From contig NZ_CALSFU010000020.1 of NCBI RefSeq assembly GCF_943737005.1, positions 26,553 through 90,552 on the forward strand: a stretch of DNA of 64,000 bases. Direction: 5' to 3'. The position numbers were made by a program, and so were the translations under genes. The notes under the pieces are model-generated. The model had not been told where the DNA came from. It saw only the letters and a list, made by a program, of their open reading frames with translations, and searched no databases. Source of the DNA: Achromobacter sp. Marseille-Q4962. GTDB taxonomy: Bacteria; Pseudomonadota; Gammaproteobacteria; Burkholderiales; Burkholderiaceae_B. The first letter of the stretch is position 1. Each line of letters opens with the position of its first letter. Of the stretch, positions 8,383 through 16,795 are shown one piece after another.

Positions 8383-8772
8383 CGCCGCGAAGCTGGCGAG
8401 GCGCGGCCGGCGAGGCGCGGCCGGCCAGGCGCGCCCCCGTCCGCCGGCGCCTCCCAGCCCCTTGCCCCGGCAGGGCCGGGGCGCTGCAGGTTGCCGGAAG
8501 CGCGAAAATCGGTCTGCTTGCCGTCGCTGCAGAACGGTGGCAACCCGGAAGACGATTGCCCGCGCGGATCGTGCTGTTGATAGCCCCACGCCCGCGGTCG
8601 CCAGCGTGGCCGGCGTCAGGCCGGCCTTCAGCACGCCATAAAGCACGCTCTTATTCTGTTTGTCGTGGCCGATATAGGTATTGCCTTGCTCATCGCAGCC
8701 ACGAAGCGTCCGCGCGCGCGACATGCCGGCGGCATTGATCGGGCCGCCCATATCCAGCTCGCCGCGCCCGCG

Positions 8773-9357
8773 CTTATCCCCGCCCGCTGTGGAGAAGCAT
8801 GAGGACAGCCTTGGGGAAGCTGGAAAAAACCCAATGCCGCCAGGCACTTGCGGAACCCGGTCAAAAACTGCGCACCCGGGCGCCCGGGTGCGCAACGGCC
8901 CGGATCCGCCCGGACTTATCCACGGACGGCCGGCCGCAGAGCCTGGAATGCGCCGATGCGCCCGCCTTGTCCCCGTCTTTTGTGGACAAGCATGAGGACA
9001 GTCTGAGGGCAGCATGAAAATTCCCTTGCCGATCAAGGCACTGCGGGCGCTGGTCAAGAAAGGAGCACGCGCCGTTCCCGGCCGGCCGGTTGTCCCCGGC
9101 AAATGTGGATAAGGCTGAGGACAGCATGCGGGCAGGTCGGAAATATCCTTGCATGCCAATGACTTGCGGCGCGCGGGCAAGAAAGGCGCAGCAATGGAGC
9201 GCCCGCGGACCACGGAAGATCCGCCGTGCCGGCCGGCGTCGGGCGCGCGCCGCTCATCCACAGCGCATGTGGACAAGGCTCTGAACAGTGCGCTAACAAG
9301 CGGAAATTTTCCTTTCCCGTCAGGCACTTGCGGGCTCCGCTCAAAAAATGAGCGGCG
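8773..9357. repeat. Four imperfect ~100 bp repeats with DnaA-box-like dyads
   Basis: Four copies begin near 8773, 8967, 9090 and 9253. Each has TT(A/G)TCCCC or TCATCCACA, a short gap, then TGTGGA(T/C/G)AAG (at 8788, 8981, 9104, 9268), then usually GAGGACAG, a GGAAA/TTTCC patch, a CACTTGCGG-like block (CACTGCGGG in copy two) and GGTCAA-type ends. TGTGGATAA at 9104-9112 is a perfect DnaA box (TTATCCACA on the other strand); TTATCCACG at 8916 and TCATCCACA at 9254 are one mismatch away. Spacing between copies is 193, 123 and 164 bases. Function is unknown. Confidence 0.75.
8870..8893. repeat. Perfect 24-bp palindrome
   Basis: GCGCACCCGGGC is followed at once by its exact reverse complement GCCCGGGTGCGC. 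It directly follows the first copy of the DnaA-box repeat and has no T-run, so a protein binding site or cruciform is as likely as a terminator. Confidence 0.8.
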
Positions 9358-9374
9358 CCCGCGCGCGGCGCGCG

Positions 9375-9590
9375 CTATTCGTTTCCTTCGAGGCGCATGC
9401 CGATCTTCAGGCCCACCTGCCAGTGCGCGACCTTGCCGTCCTTGATGTGGCCGCGCACTTCCGTGACTTCGAACCAGTCCAGGTTGCGCAGGGTTTCCGA
9501 AGCGCGCGCGATGGCCCGGGCAATCGCGTCATCGGTGGACGTCGTGGAAGAGCCCACCAGCTCGATCTGCTTGTACACGTGATTCGTCAT
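9375..9590 (-). CDS. Dodecin, flavin-binding storage protein
   Basis: A 71-residue protein from ATG 9590. The sequence VYKQIELVGSSTTSTDDAI and the block LDWFEVTEVRGHIKDGKVAHWQ, including the Trp that stacks on flavin and the QVGLKIG strand, are diagnostic of dodecins. Dodecins assemble as hollow dodecamers that bind riboflavin or FMN, thereby buffering free flavin. Length is normal for the family. It lies next to the DnaA-box repeat block and is divergent from the DUF6496 gene. Confidence 0.95.
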   Translation of the reverse strand: MTNHVYKQIELVGSSTTSTDDAIARAIARASETLRNLDWFEVTEVRGHIKDGKVAHWQVGLKIGMRLEGNE

Positions 9591-9774
9591 CGCTCGTCTC
9601 CGTTGTGGTGAGGAAAAACCGGGAACGGCCCGCCGGGTGCTGACGCTTACGACCGGCAATCCATTCGTACACACAGCATACGCGCGCGGCGCTATGGTGG
9701 TGTTACGAGTTCCGTCGCGGCGTGACGCCGCGGCGATCCGTTCTCGCAACCGCAAGCAAGCCAAGGAGATCGTC

Positions 9775-10287
9775 ATGCCTGAACGCAAGACCCTGGAGCG
9801 AGCCGCGCGCGACAAGAAGCAAGGAAAATCGGCGTCCACCCAGGCGGGGGAATTCGTGCGCGAGGAGATCGACCGCGTGCGCGCCGGCAAGCACGGTGTC
9901 AAATCCACCAAGCAGGCCATCGCCATCGGGCTCTCGAAAGCGCGGCGCGCCGGCGTGGACGTGCCCGCCTCCAAGAGCGCCAGCTCCGCCACGCGCCGCA
10001 AGGCCGAACAGGACAAGCGCGCCAGCCGCGATGGACACGCCAAGTCTTCCACCCGTTCCCAAGCCACCACCAAGGCGCTGAAGAAGGAAAGCGGCGCACC
10101 CGTTTCGCGCGGCGCGCTGTCGCGCCAGGCCAGCCGCGCCGCCGCCAAGCGCACGGCGGCCGACCGTTCGGCCGCGGCGCGCAAGGCGGCCCGCACCAAG
10201 GGCGCGGCCGGACGCTCGGCGGCGGCCAAGAAAGCCGCCCGCACGCGGGCCGCGAACCGCGCCGCCGCGGCGCACGCGCACCACTGA
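9775..10287 (+). CDS. Basic Ala/Lys/Arg-rich protein (DUF6496-like)
   Basis: A 170-residue protein starting at ATG 9775 behind AAGGAG. The N-terminal half has a recognisable block (AGEFVREEIDRVRAGKHGVKSTKQAIAIGLSKARRAGV) characteristic of the DUF6496 family; the C-terminal half is a low-complexity run of Ala, Lys and Arg (residues about 110-165) resembling histone H1-type tails. A nucleic-acid-binding role is likely from charge alone but not shown. Convergent with the following LysR gene, 1 base apart. Confidence 0.8.
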   Translation: MPERKTLERAARDKKQGKSASTQAGEFVREEIDRVRAGKHGVKSTKQAIAIGLSKARRAGVDVPASKSASSATRRKAEQDKRASRDGHAKSSTRSQATTKALKKESGAPVSRGALSRQASRAAAKRTAADRSAAARKAARTKGAAGRSAAAKKAARTRAANRAAAAHAHH

Positions 10288-10288
10288 G

Positions 10289-11206
10289 TCAGACGCCCGC
10301 GCCGTCTTCCGCGTCGAAAGCCTGGAAACGCTCGCGCAGATAATCGCGCAGCCGCTTGACGGCCGGAGACAGCAGCATGCGGTGCACGCACAGCAGGTAG
10401 ACCGGCGAAGGCTCGGTGCCGTAGCCGGGCAGCAGCGGCACCAGACGGCCGGCGCGCAGGTCGGCCAGCACGTCGAAACGCGACTTGTAGGCCACGCCCC
10501 GGCCGGCCAGCGCCCAGCGGCGCACCAGCTCGCCGTCGTCGCCCGCCCGGTCGCCCTGCACGGGCACGGTCAGCGGCGCGCCGTCGCGCTCGAAGCGCCA
10601 GCGGTCGTGCAGGGTTTCGCCCAGCACGAAGGACAGGCAGTTGTGCCGCCGCAGGTCGGCGGGCGTGCGCGGCACGCCGTGGCGCTGCAGGTAGGCGGGC
10701 GAGGCGCACACCACGCGGCGGTTGTGCTCGGCCACCGGCAGCGCCACCAGGCTGGAATCGTCGGGCGTGCCGTAGCGCACCGCCAGGTCCACCGGCTGCC
10801 GGTAGAGGTCGGCCAGGCGGTCGCTGATGCGCACCTGGAAATGCACGCGCGGATGGCGCGCCTGGAATTCGTCCAGCCACGGCAGCAGCACGTTGCGGCC
10901 CAGGTCCGACGGCACCGAAACCGACAGCGTGCCGCCCACCGCGGTCTTGTCCCGGGCCAGCGCGTTGCGGCCCGCCTCCAGCGCCGCGAGCGCGGCGCGC
11001 GCGTGCTCCAGGTAGCGCTCGCCGTCCGCGGTAAGCCGGATGCTGCGCGTGGAACGCACGAAGAGCCGCGCGTCCACCGCCGCCTCCAGCCGCTTGAGCG
11101 CGGCGCTGGCCACCGCCGGCGTCACGTCGAGTTCGCGGGCCGCGGCCGAGAAGCCGCCCAGGTCGGCCGCCGCCACGAAAATGCGCAGGTCGTCGAAACG
11201 GACCAT
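10289..11206 (-). CDS. LysR-family transcriptional regulator
   Basis: A 305-residue regulator from ATG 11206. HTH residues 1-60 (GGFSAAARELDVTPAVASAALKRLE) are followed by a substrate-binding domain of the AaeR/PA-type with the segments SVPSDLGRNVLLPWL and DLAVRYGTPDDSSLVA. It is divergent from the SDR gene (start 11326) with a 119-base intergenic region, so it probably regulates that SDR/ADH pair. Confidence 0.92.
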   Translation of the reverse strand: MVRFDDLRIFVAAADLGGFSAAARELDVTPAVASAALKRLEAAVDARLFVRSTRSIRLTADGERYLEHARAALAALEAGRNALARDKTAVGGTLSVSVPSDLGRNVLLPWLDEFQARHPRVHFQVRISDRLADLYRQPVDLAVRYGTPDDSSLVALPVAEHNRRVVCASPAYLQRHGVPRTPADLRRHNCLSFVLGETLHDRWRFERDGAPLTVPVQGDRAGDDGELVRRWALAGRGVAYKSRFDVLADLRAGRLVPLLPGYGTEPSPVYLLCVHRMLLSPAVKRLRDYLRERFQAFDAEDGAGV

Positions 11207-11325
11207 GGATCTATTTTCAAAAATCCGTTGAAACTGACTGCGATGCTAGCGGGTTTTTCCGCTGCCGGACATGGGCAATCATGCGGCCATACCCGTTTTC
11301 CCTTTTCTCTTTCAGGAGTCCTCGC

Positions 11326-12120
11326 ATGAAAATCGAACTCAACGGCAAGAAGGCGCTGGTGACCGGTTCGTCGGGCGGCATCGGCCTGGCCATCGCGCAG
11401 GGCCTGGCCGAGGCGGGCGCCGAGGTAGTGCTGCATGGCCGCAACGCCGACAAGCTCGCCGCCGCGCGGGCCGCCGTCGCCAGCCGCCATCCCGGCGCGC
11501 GCCTCGGCACCGTGCAATCGGATCTCGCCACCGCCGACGGCGCCGCCGCCCTCTGCGCCGCCCATCCCGACGTGGACATCCTGGTCAACAACGCGGGCTA
11601 CTTCGCGCCCAAGTCCTTCACCGAGATCACCGACGACGATTGGCAATACATGCTGGACGTGAATGTGATGAGCGGCGTGCGGCTGTCGCGCCACTACCTG
11701 CCCCGCATGATGGCGGCCAACTGGGGGCGCATTGTCTTCATCTCCAGCGAATCGGCCCTGCAGATCCCGGCCGAGATGATCCACTACGGCGTGAGCAAGA
11801 CCGCGCTGCTGGGCGTCTCGCGCGGGCTGGCCGAACTCACCGCCGGCACCGGCGTCACGGTCAACGCCGTGCTGCCCGGCCCCACGCGCTCCGAAGGCGT
11901 GGCCGGGTTCTTCGCCGAAATGGCCAGGGAGCAGAACGTGCCGCAGGCGCAGATGGAAAGCGACTTCATCGCCCGGCACCGGCCCAGTTCGCTGCTGCGC
12001 CGCCTGGCCACCGTGGAGGAAGTCGCCAACATGGTGGTCTACGCCTGCTCCGCGCAGGCCTCCGCCACCAACGGCGCCGCGCTGCGCGTGGACGGCGGCG
12101 TGGTGCGTTCGATCGCCTGA
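11326..12120 (+). CDS. SDR-family oxidoreductase
   Basis: A 264-residue short-chain dehydrogenase/reductase; start ATG 11326 behind CAGGAG. The Rossmann motif TGSSGGIG (residues about 13-20), NNAG (about 90) and catalytic Ser...Tyr-x-x-x-Lys (SSESALQIP then YGVSK) are present. The C-terminus INGAALRVDGG-like (NGAALRVDGGVVRSIA) is the usual classical SDR ending. It is probably co-transcribed with the zinc-free ADH family gene 20 bases downstream and regulated by the divergent LysR. Confidence 0.93.
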   Translation: MKIELNGKKALVTGSSGGIGLAIAQGLAEAGAEVVLHGRNADKLAAARAAVASRHPGARLGTVQSDLATADGAAALCAAHPDVDILVNNAGYFAPKSFTEITDDDWQYMLDVNVMSGVRLSRHYLPRMMAANWGRIVFISSESALQIPAEMIHYGVSKTALLGVSRGLAELTAGTGVTVNAVLPGPTRSEGVAGFFAEMAREQNVPQAQMESDFIARHRPSSLLRRLATVEEVANMVVYACSAQASATNGAALRVDGGVVRSIA

Positions 12121-12140
12121 ACCCTCATGCATCCGAGCCC

Positions 12141-13154
12141 ATGAAAGCCATCGCCTATTATCGCAACCTGCCCGCCGCCGATCCCGAGTCGCTGCAGGAC
12201 GTCACCCTGCCCGACCCCGTGCCCGGCGAACGCGACCTGCTCGTCGAAGTGCGCGCCATCTCGGTCAACCCCGTGGACGTGAAAGTCCGCGCCAACCGCC
12301 GCCCCCGGGACGGCCGACCCGAAGTGCTGGGCTGGGACGCGGCCGGCGTGGTGCGCGCCGTGGGCGCGCGCGCCGGCCTCTTCAAGCCGGGCGACCGCGT
12401 GTACTATGCCGGCGCGCTGGACCGCCCCGGCGCCAATAGCGAACTGCACGTCGTCGACGAGCGCCTGGTGGGCCGCATGCCCGAAAGCCTGGACTATGCC
12501 CAGGCGGCCGCGCTGCCGCTCACCACCATTACCGCCTGGGAGCTGCTGTTCGACCGCCTGCGCGTGCTGGACAACGCGGCGCCCAGCCAGCGCAGCCTAC
12601 TGGCGGTCGGCGCGGGCGGCGGCGTGGGCTCCATCCTGGTGCAGCTCGCGCGCCAGCTCACGGGCCTCACCGTCATCGGCACCGCCTCGCGCCCGCAAAC
12701 CCGCCAATGGGTGCTGGACCTGGGCGCCCATCACGTCATCGACCACAGCCGGCCGCTGGCCTCCGAGCTGCGGCGCGGCGGGTTCGGCCAGGTGGACTTC
12801 ATCGCCGGCCTGACCCAGACCGACCAGCACTTCGGCCAGATGGCCGAGGCCATCGCGCCCCAGGGCCGGATCGCGCTCATCGACGACCCCGGCGCCATCG
12901 ACGTGCGCCTGCTCAAGAGCAAGGCCGCCTCGCTGCATTGGGAATTCATGTTCGCCCGCCCGTTGCACGGCACGCCCGACATGATCGCCCAGCACGGGTT
13001 GCTGGAGCAGACGGCGCGCCTGGTCGACGCCGGCCGGCTGCGCACCACGCTGGGCGAGCACTACGGCGCCATCAACGCCGCCAACCTGCGCCGCGCCCAC
13101 GCCTTCCTCGAAAGCGGCAAGGCGCGCGGCAAGATCGTGCTGGAAGGGTTCTGA
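12141..13154 (+). CDS. Zinc-binding-alcohol-dehydrogenase family protein (quinone reductase-like MDR)
   Basis: A 337-residue medium-chain reductase starting at ATG 12141. The N-terminal GroES-like part has VEVRAISVNPVDVKVRANR and GWDAAGVVRAVG, and the coenzyme domain has AVGAGGGVGSILVQLARQL, an AxxGxxG-type NADPH loop. No catalytic-zinc Cys/His set is visible, as in the zinc-independent quinone oxidoreductase branch. It follows the SDR gene in the same direction. The 3' end is convergent with the next gene (3 bases). Confidence 0.9.
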   Translation: MKAIAYYRNLPAADPESLQDVTLPDPVPGERDLLVEVRAISVNPVDVKVRANRRPRDGRPEVLGWDAAGVVRAVGARAGLFKPGDRVYYAGALDRPGANSELHVVDERLVGRMPESLDYAQAAALPLTTITAWELLFDRLRVLDNAAPSQRSLLAVGAGGGVGSILVQLARQLTGLTVIGTASRPQTRQWVLDLGAHHVIDHSRPLASELRRGGFGQVDFIAGLTQTDQHFGQMAEAIAPQGRIALIDDPGAIDVRLLKSKAASLHWEFMFARPLHGTPDMIAQHGLLEQTARLVDAGRLRTTLGEHYGAINAANLRRAHAFLESGKARGKIVLEGF

Positions 13155-13157
13155 ACC

Positions 13158-13514
13158 TCAGCCCCGGCCCTCGCGCCGGGCGCGCGCGTGGGGGTCGGCG
13201 ATCTCGGCTTCGATCTCGGCGATGAGCCAGTCGAACCACCCGCGCTCGGCGCGCGCGTACACGGCCGCCGCCGGCGTCTTGCCGTCGCGCCAGCCCGGCT
13301 GGTGCGCGTCCATCCAGGCCGCCAGGCTCTTGTGCGGCGCCAGCAGCCCGGACAGCCAGGCCCAGACGTACTGGCCCATGCCGCGGCGCAGCCCCTGGGC
13401 GCTGGCGTATATCGCGGGCTCCAGCGCGAGGCTGCCCGTGCGCGCCAGCCTCGCCTGAGTCCGGCGCAGGATTTCCGCGGCGGCCTGCAATTGTTCGGTG
13501 CTGAGCTTTTTCAC
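13158..13514 (-). CDS. Conserved hypothetical protein, 118 aa
   Basis: The frame starts best at GTG 13514, which has AGGAG seven bases upstream; the longer upstream frame lacks a ribosome site. The product is soluble, rich in Trp and Ala (QYVWAWLSGLLAPHKSLAAW, RGWFDWLIAEIEAEI), and mostly helical by composition. I do not recognise a family. It may be a small cytoplasmic protein; function unknown. Confidence 0.7.
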   Translation of the reverse strand: MKKLSTEQLQAAAEILRRTQARLARTGSLALEPAIYASAQGLRRGMGQYVWAWLSGLLAPHKSLAAWMDAHQPGWRDGKTPAAAVYARAERGWFDWLIAEIEAEIADPHARARREGRG

Positions 13515-13592
13515 GTCACGACTCCTACGACCTGTTGATACGTACCGGCGCGGATTATCGCCCGCCCTGCCCCGCCGCTCCAAGCGCGGCCT

Positions 13593-14495
13593 TCAGGCGG
13601 CGCGCCGCGACGGCTGCAGCGCCATCAACAGGGTCGCGCCGTAGCGCTCGCCCGGCTCCAGCACCCGCATGCCCGTGCGCGCCTGGCCCGCCGCCGCCAG
13701 GTTGAAGGCATCGGCCACCTGGGTGACCGGCTCCACGCAGAGAAAGTCCGCGCCGGGCGCGGCGTACACCACCAGATGCTCGAAGGCCGCATCGGCGTGC
13801 AGGGTCAGCGCGTGCCCGTCGTCCCAGTGCAGCGTGGCCTGGCCGCCCCACTGCGACAGATAGGTGTCGCAGCCTTCGGCGGACTGGCGCAGCTCGCGCA
13901 CGTGCGTGGTTTCGCTGCCCGTGGCCAGGCCCTCGGCATCGGCCTGCCACCGGCGCCGGGCATGCAGCGTCACGCGCCGCGCGGTGAAATACGGATGGAT
14001 GCCGAAGCCGAAAGGCATGGGCGTATCGCCCAGGTTGGCCATCTGCAGCGTCAGGCTCAGCCCGCGTCCGCCCAGCCGGTAGCGCTGCACGCACTCGAAC
14101 GGCCACGGCCAGCCCAGCGGATCGTCCTCCGAGGCCAGCACCAGGTCCACCGACTCCGGCGACTGCGCGCGCACCGTCCAGGCGCGGTACAGGCCGCTGC
14201 CGTGGATGGCGTGCGGCCGGCCGGGCAGCGGCCGCAGCGCATGTTCCCGGCCCTCGAAAACGAAGCGCCCGTCGCGGATGCGGTTGGAATACGGAACCAG
14301 GGGATACGACCCGGCGCGCGGCCAGCGCGGCGCCGGCCATTGGGTTTCGGTTACCGGAACGATCCATTGATGCTCGCCCGTCGCCAGCCGCGTCAGGCGG
14401 CCGCCGGCCGCCGGTGCGAACTCCGCGCGGTGCGCGCCATAGGCGATGGAAACGCGCCCGGCGGCGTCCAGAATTTCGGGGATGGAAGTAGGCAT
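13593..14495 (-). CDS. Aldose 1-epimerase family protein
   Basis: A 300-residue galactose-mutarotase-fold protein from ATG 14495. Characteristic blocks are YPLVPYSNRIRDGRF (Asn-Arg substrate contact), HAIHGSGLYRAW (catalytic His), FGFGIHPYF (second His) and FLCVEPVTQVADAFN (catalytic Glu). These match the aldose epimerase superfamily, which interconverts sugar anomers. Length is typical. No sugar-transport genes are adjacent, so the physiological sugar is unknown. Confidence 0.9.
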   Translation of the reverse strand: MPTSIPEILDAAGRVSIAYGAHRAEFAPAAGGRLTRLATGEHQWIVPVTETQWPAPRWPRAGSYPLVPYSNRIRDGRFVFEGREHALRPLPGRPHAIHGSGLYRAWTVRAQSPESVDLVLASEDDPLGWPWPFECVQRYRLGGRGLSLTLQMANLGDTPMPFGFGIHPYFTARRVTLHARRRWQADAEGLATGSETTHVRELRQSAEGCDTYLSQWGGQATLHWDDGHALTLHADAAFEHLVVYAAPGADFLCVEPVTQVADAFNLAAAGQARTGMRVLEPGERYGATLLMALQPSRRAA

Positions 14496-14601
14496 AAGGC
14501 TCGTCGCGCGCAGGAAGACGGCGCGCCGCCGGCCGGCAAGCCGCCGCCCCGGGCGGACGCGCTGCCGCCATGATAGCAAGGCCGCGCGGTCCGGGCGCTG
14601 C

Positions 14602-15813
14602 CTATGCCGGCGCCCGGGCCGCGTCCTTCGACTCCGCCTGCCGGATCACCCCCTTGGACATCAGCCATTCGATCTGCTGCGCCGACAGGCCCGCCTCGCT
14701 CAACACCTCCAGCGTGCTCTGGCCGATCTCCTGCGGCGGCCGGCGATAGCTGGCCGGCGTGCGGCTGAGCTTGATGGGCGAGGCCACGGAGCGAAAGCCG
14801 TCCACCTCGGCCACCATGCCGCGATGCGCCGTGTGAGGATGGTCCAGCGCCTCGACCACGCTCTGGATCACGCCGCAAGGCACGCCCACCGACACCAGCT
14901 TGCGGAACAGCGTCTGCGCATCGAAGCCGCCGAAGGCGCGCTGCAGGTCCTGCTTGAGTTCGAAGCGATGCACGGCGCGTTGGGCGTTGGTGGCATAGCG
15001 CTCGTCCTGCGCCAGGTGCGCGTGGCCCACGGCCTCGCACAGGCGCTGGAACTGGTTGTTGTTGCCCACCGCCAGGTAGATGGGGTCCGTGGCGGTGGCG
15101 TAGGTGTCGTAGGGTGCGATATTGGGATGGCCGTTGCCGGAACGCAGCGGCGCCCGTCCGGTGAACAACGTGTTGATGGAATGCGGATAGAGGGAAAAGA
15201 TGGCGCTGTCGTACAGCGCCGATTCCACCGACTGTCCCCTGCCGCTGCGCTCGCGCTCATGCAGCGCCATCAGGATGCCGATCACGGCGTTCAGCCCCGT
15301 GGTCACGTCCACGACGGGCACGCCCATGCGCGTGGGCACGCCGTCGGGGTCGCCGTTGATGCTCATGAGTCCGCTGAGCGCCTGCACCGCGGCGTCGTAA
15401 CCCGGCAGCCCGCCCAGCGGGCCGGTGGCGCCGAAGCCGGTGACGCGGCAGTGGATCAGGCGCGGAAAGCGCCGGCTCAGCGTGTCTTCGTAGCCCATGC
15501 CCCAGCGCTCCAGCGTGCCTACCTTGAAGTTCTCGATGAGCACGTCGGCGTCGGCCAGCAGTTGCATCACCACGTCGCGTCCCTGCGGATCGGACACGTC
15601 GACGCACACGGTGCGTTTGTTGCGGTTGATGCCGGCAAAGTACGAAGCCATGCCCGCCTCGTTGAAGGGCGGCCCCCAGGTGCGGGTTTCGTCGCCCGCC
15701 GGCCCTTCCACCTTGATCACGTCCGCGCCATGGTCGCCCAGGATCTGGGCGCACAGCGGCCCGCCCAGCACGCGCGACATGTCCACGACTTTCAAACCGT
15801 CCAATGCTGCCAT
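14602..15813 (-). CDS. CaiB/BaiF CoA transferase family protein
   Basis: A 403-residue family III CoA transferase. Seen are the N-terminal VVDMSRVLGGPLCAQILGDHGADVIKVE, the conserved NRNKRTVCVDV and the presumed catalytic Asp near residue 168 (VPVVDVTTGL). It moves CoA between an acyl donor and acceptor acid. It lies 30 bases downstream of the enoyl-CoA hydratase on the same strand, so the two form an operon divergent from the LysR gene at 16796. Confidence 0.94.
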   Translation of the reverse strand: MAALDGLKVVDMSRVLGGPLCAQILGDHGADVIKVEGPAGDETRTWGPPFNEAGMASYFAGINRNKRTVCVDVSDPQGRDVVMQLLADADVLIENFKVGTLERWGMGYEDTLSRRFPRLIHCRVTGFGATGPLGGLPGYDAAVQALSGLMSINGDPDGVPTRMGVPVVDVTTGLNAVIGILMALHERERSGRGQSVESALYDSAIFSLYPHSINTLFTGRAPLRSGNGHPNIAPYDTYATATDPIYLAVGNNNQFQRLCEAVGHAHLAQDERYATNAQRAVHRFELKQDLQRAFGGFDAQTLFRKLVSVGVPCGVIQSVVEALDHPHTAHRGMVAEVDGFRSVASPIKLSRTPASYRRPPQEIGQSTLEVLSEAGLSAQQIEWLMSKGVIRQAESKDAARAPA

Positions 15814-15843
15814 GATGTCTCCTTTTTTCGCGGCGCCCTGGCG

Positions 15844-16701
15844 CTATGCCAGATCCAGCGCCGACAGTTCCGCGGCCTCGTTCCAGCGGGCGGGCCGTTT
15901 TTCCCTGGCCGCGCTCACTCCTTCCAGGGCTTCCGTACGCATCTGCTGCGCGAACAGCTCGGACGCCGCGTCCAGGTAGCCGCACAGCGCGGCGTTGGAT
16001 TCCAGGGGCGCCATGGGCAACTGCCCCAGCATGCGCTTGGTGCGCGCCGACGCCTGCGGCGCGGTGGCCAGAATGGATTCCAGCACCTGCCGCGTGAGCG
16101 CCGGCAGGGCCTGGTGCGATTCCGCCACGTGATCCAGCAGCCCGATGCGGCAGGCCTCGGCGGCATCGATGCGGCGTCCCGTGAGCATGAGCCGCCGGGC
16201 GGCGGGCAGCCCCAGCCGCGCGGCCACGAAGGGCAGGATCTGGCCTGGCACGAGCCCGATGGCCGTCTCGGGAAAACCGAACCGGGCCTCGGGCGATCCG
16301 ATGGAAATGTCCACCGCGCACGCCAGCCCCGCGCCGCCGCCCATGGCCGCGCCCTGGACGCACGCCACCGTGACCTGCGGCACCTGGGTCAACCGGGTCA
16401 GGAACTCGCCGTAGCGCCGGTTGCCGGCCGCGATCGGATCCTTGCCGTCCGGCCCGGCCGCCGCCGCGAGCCGGTCGCCGAGGTTGCCCAGGTTGCCTCC
16501 CGCGCTGAACGCCGGCCCCGCGGCCGTGAACAGGATGACGCGCACCCCTCCCAGCGCGGACGCGCTCTCCACGGCCTCGCCCAGCGCCTGTACCATTTCC
16601 GCGCCCAGGGGATTCCGGGCGTCGCCCCGGTTCAGGTGGATCCGGAACACCGGCCCCACCCGCGAGGCGCGCACCCACGCTACGCTGTCTTTTTCTTCCA
16701 T
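15844..16701 (-). CDS. Enoyl-CoA hydratase/isomerase family protein
   Basis: A 285-residue crotonase. The ATG at 16701 is preferred because GAGG lies six bases upstream; an in-frame ATG at 16713 is the alternative. The oxyanion-hole blocks are present: AAGPAFSAGGNLGNLG and VQGAAMGGGAGLACAVDISIG. The second loop has PETAIGLVPG; the glutamates of classic hydratases are only partly conserved, so isomerase or another crotonase activity is possible. First gene of a two-gene operon with the CoA transferase. Confidence 0.9.
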   Translation of the reverse strand: MEEKDSVAWVRASRVGPVFRIHLNRGDARNPLGAEMVQALGEAVESASALGGVRVILFTAAGPAFSAGGNLGNLGDRLAAAAGPDGKDPIAAGNRRYGEFLTRLTQVPQVTVACVQGAAMGGGAGLACAVDISIGSPEARFGFPETAIGLVPGQILPFVAARLGLPAARRLMLTGRRIDAAEACRIGLLDHVAESHQALPALTRQVLESILATAPQASARTKRMLGQLPMAPLESNAALCGYLDAASELFAQQMRTEALEGVSAAREKRPARWNEAAELSALDLA

Positions 16702-16795
16702 CTCGAACCTCATTCCAAAGAGCCGCCTACAATCGCGGCACAATACGGCGACAAGGGCACACGGGATACCTCATGCAACCGGGGATCGTTCTGCG

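Larger units (their letters stand above)
8383..9374. other. Gene-free block holding four DnaA-box repeats
   Basis: No convincing complete gene is present in these 992 bases. The left part (8383-8640) is GC-rich low-complexity sequence. A reading frame on the minus strand from ATG 8751 has protein-like composition for about 70 codons (GCDEQGNTYIGHDKQNKSVL) but then runs into random sequence, so it may be a gene remnant. The right part (8773-9357) is the repeat cluster described separately. Confidence 0.6.

Noticed and set aside
7810..9327. A 505-codon minus-strand frame over the FMN reductase and repeat block
   Set aside because: It covers a clear gene on the other strand and the DnaA-box repeats; only a ~70-codon segment looks protein-like and is reported as a possible remnant.
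8773..9357. Chromosomal replication origin
   Set aside because: DnaA-box-like sites are present, but no dnaA, dnaN, rpmH, gidA or parAB genes and no long AT-rich unwinding region accompany them.
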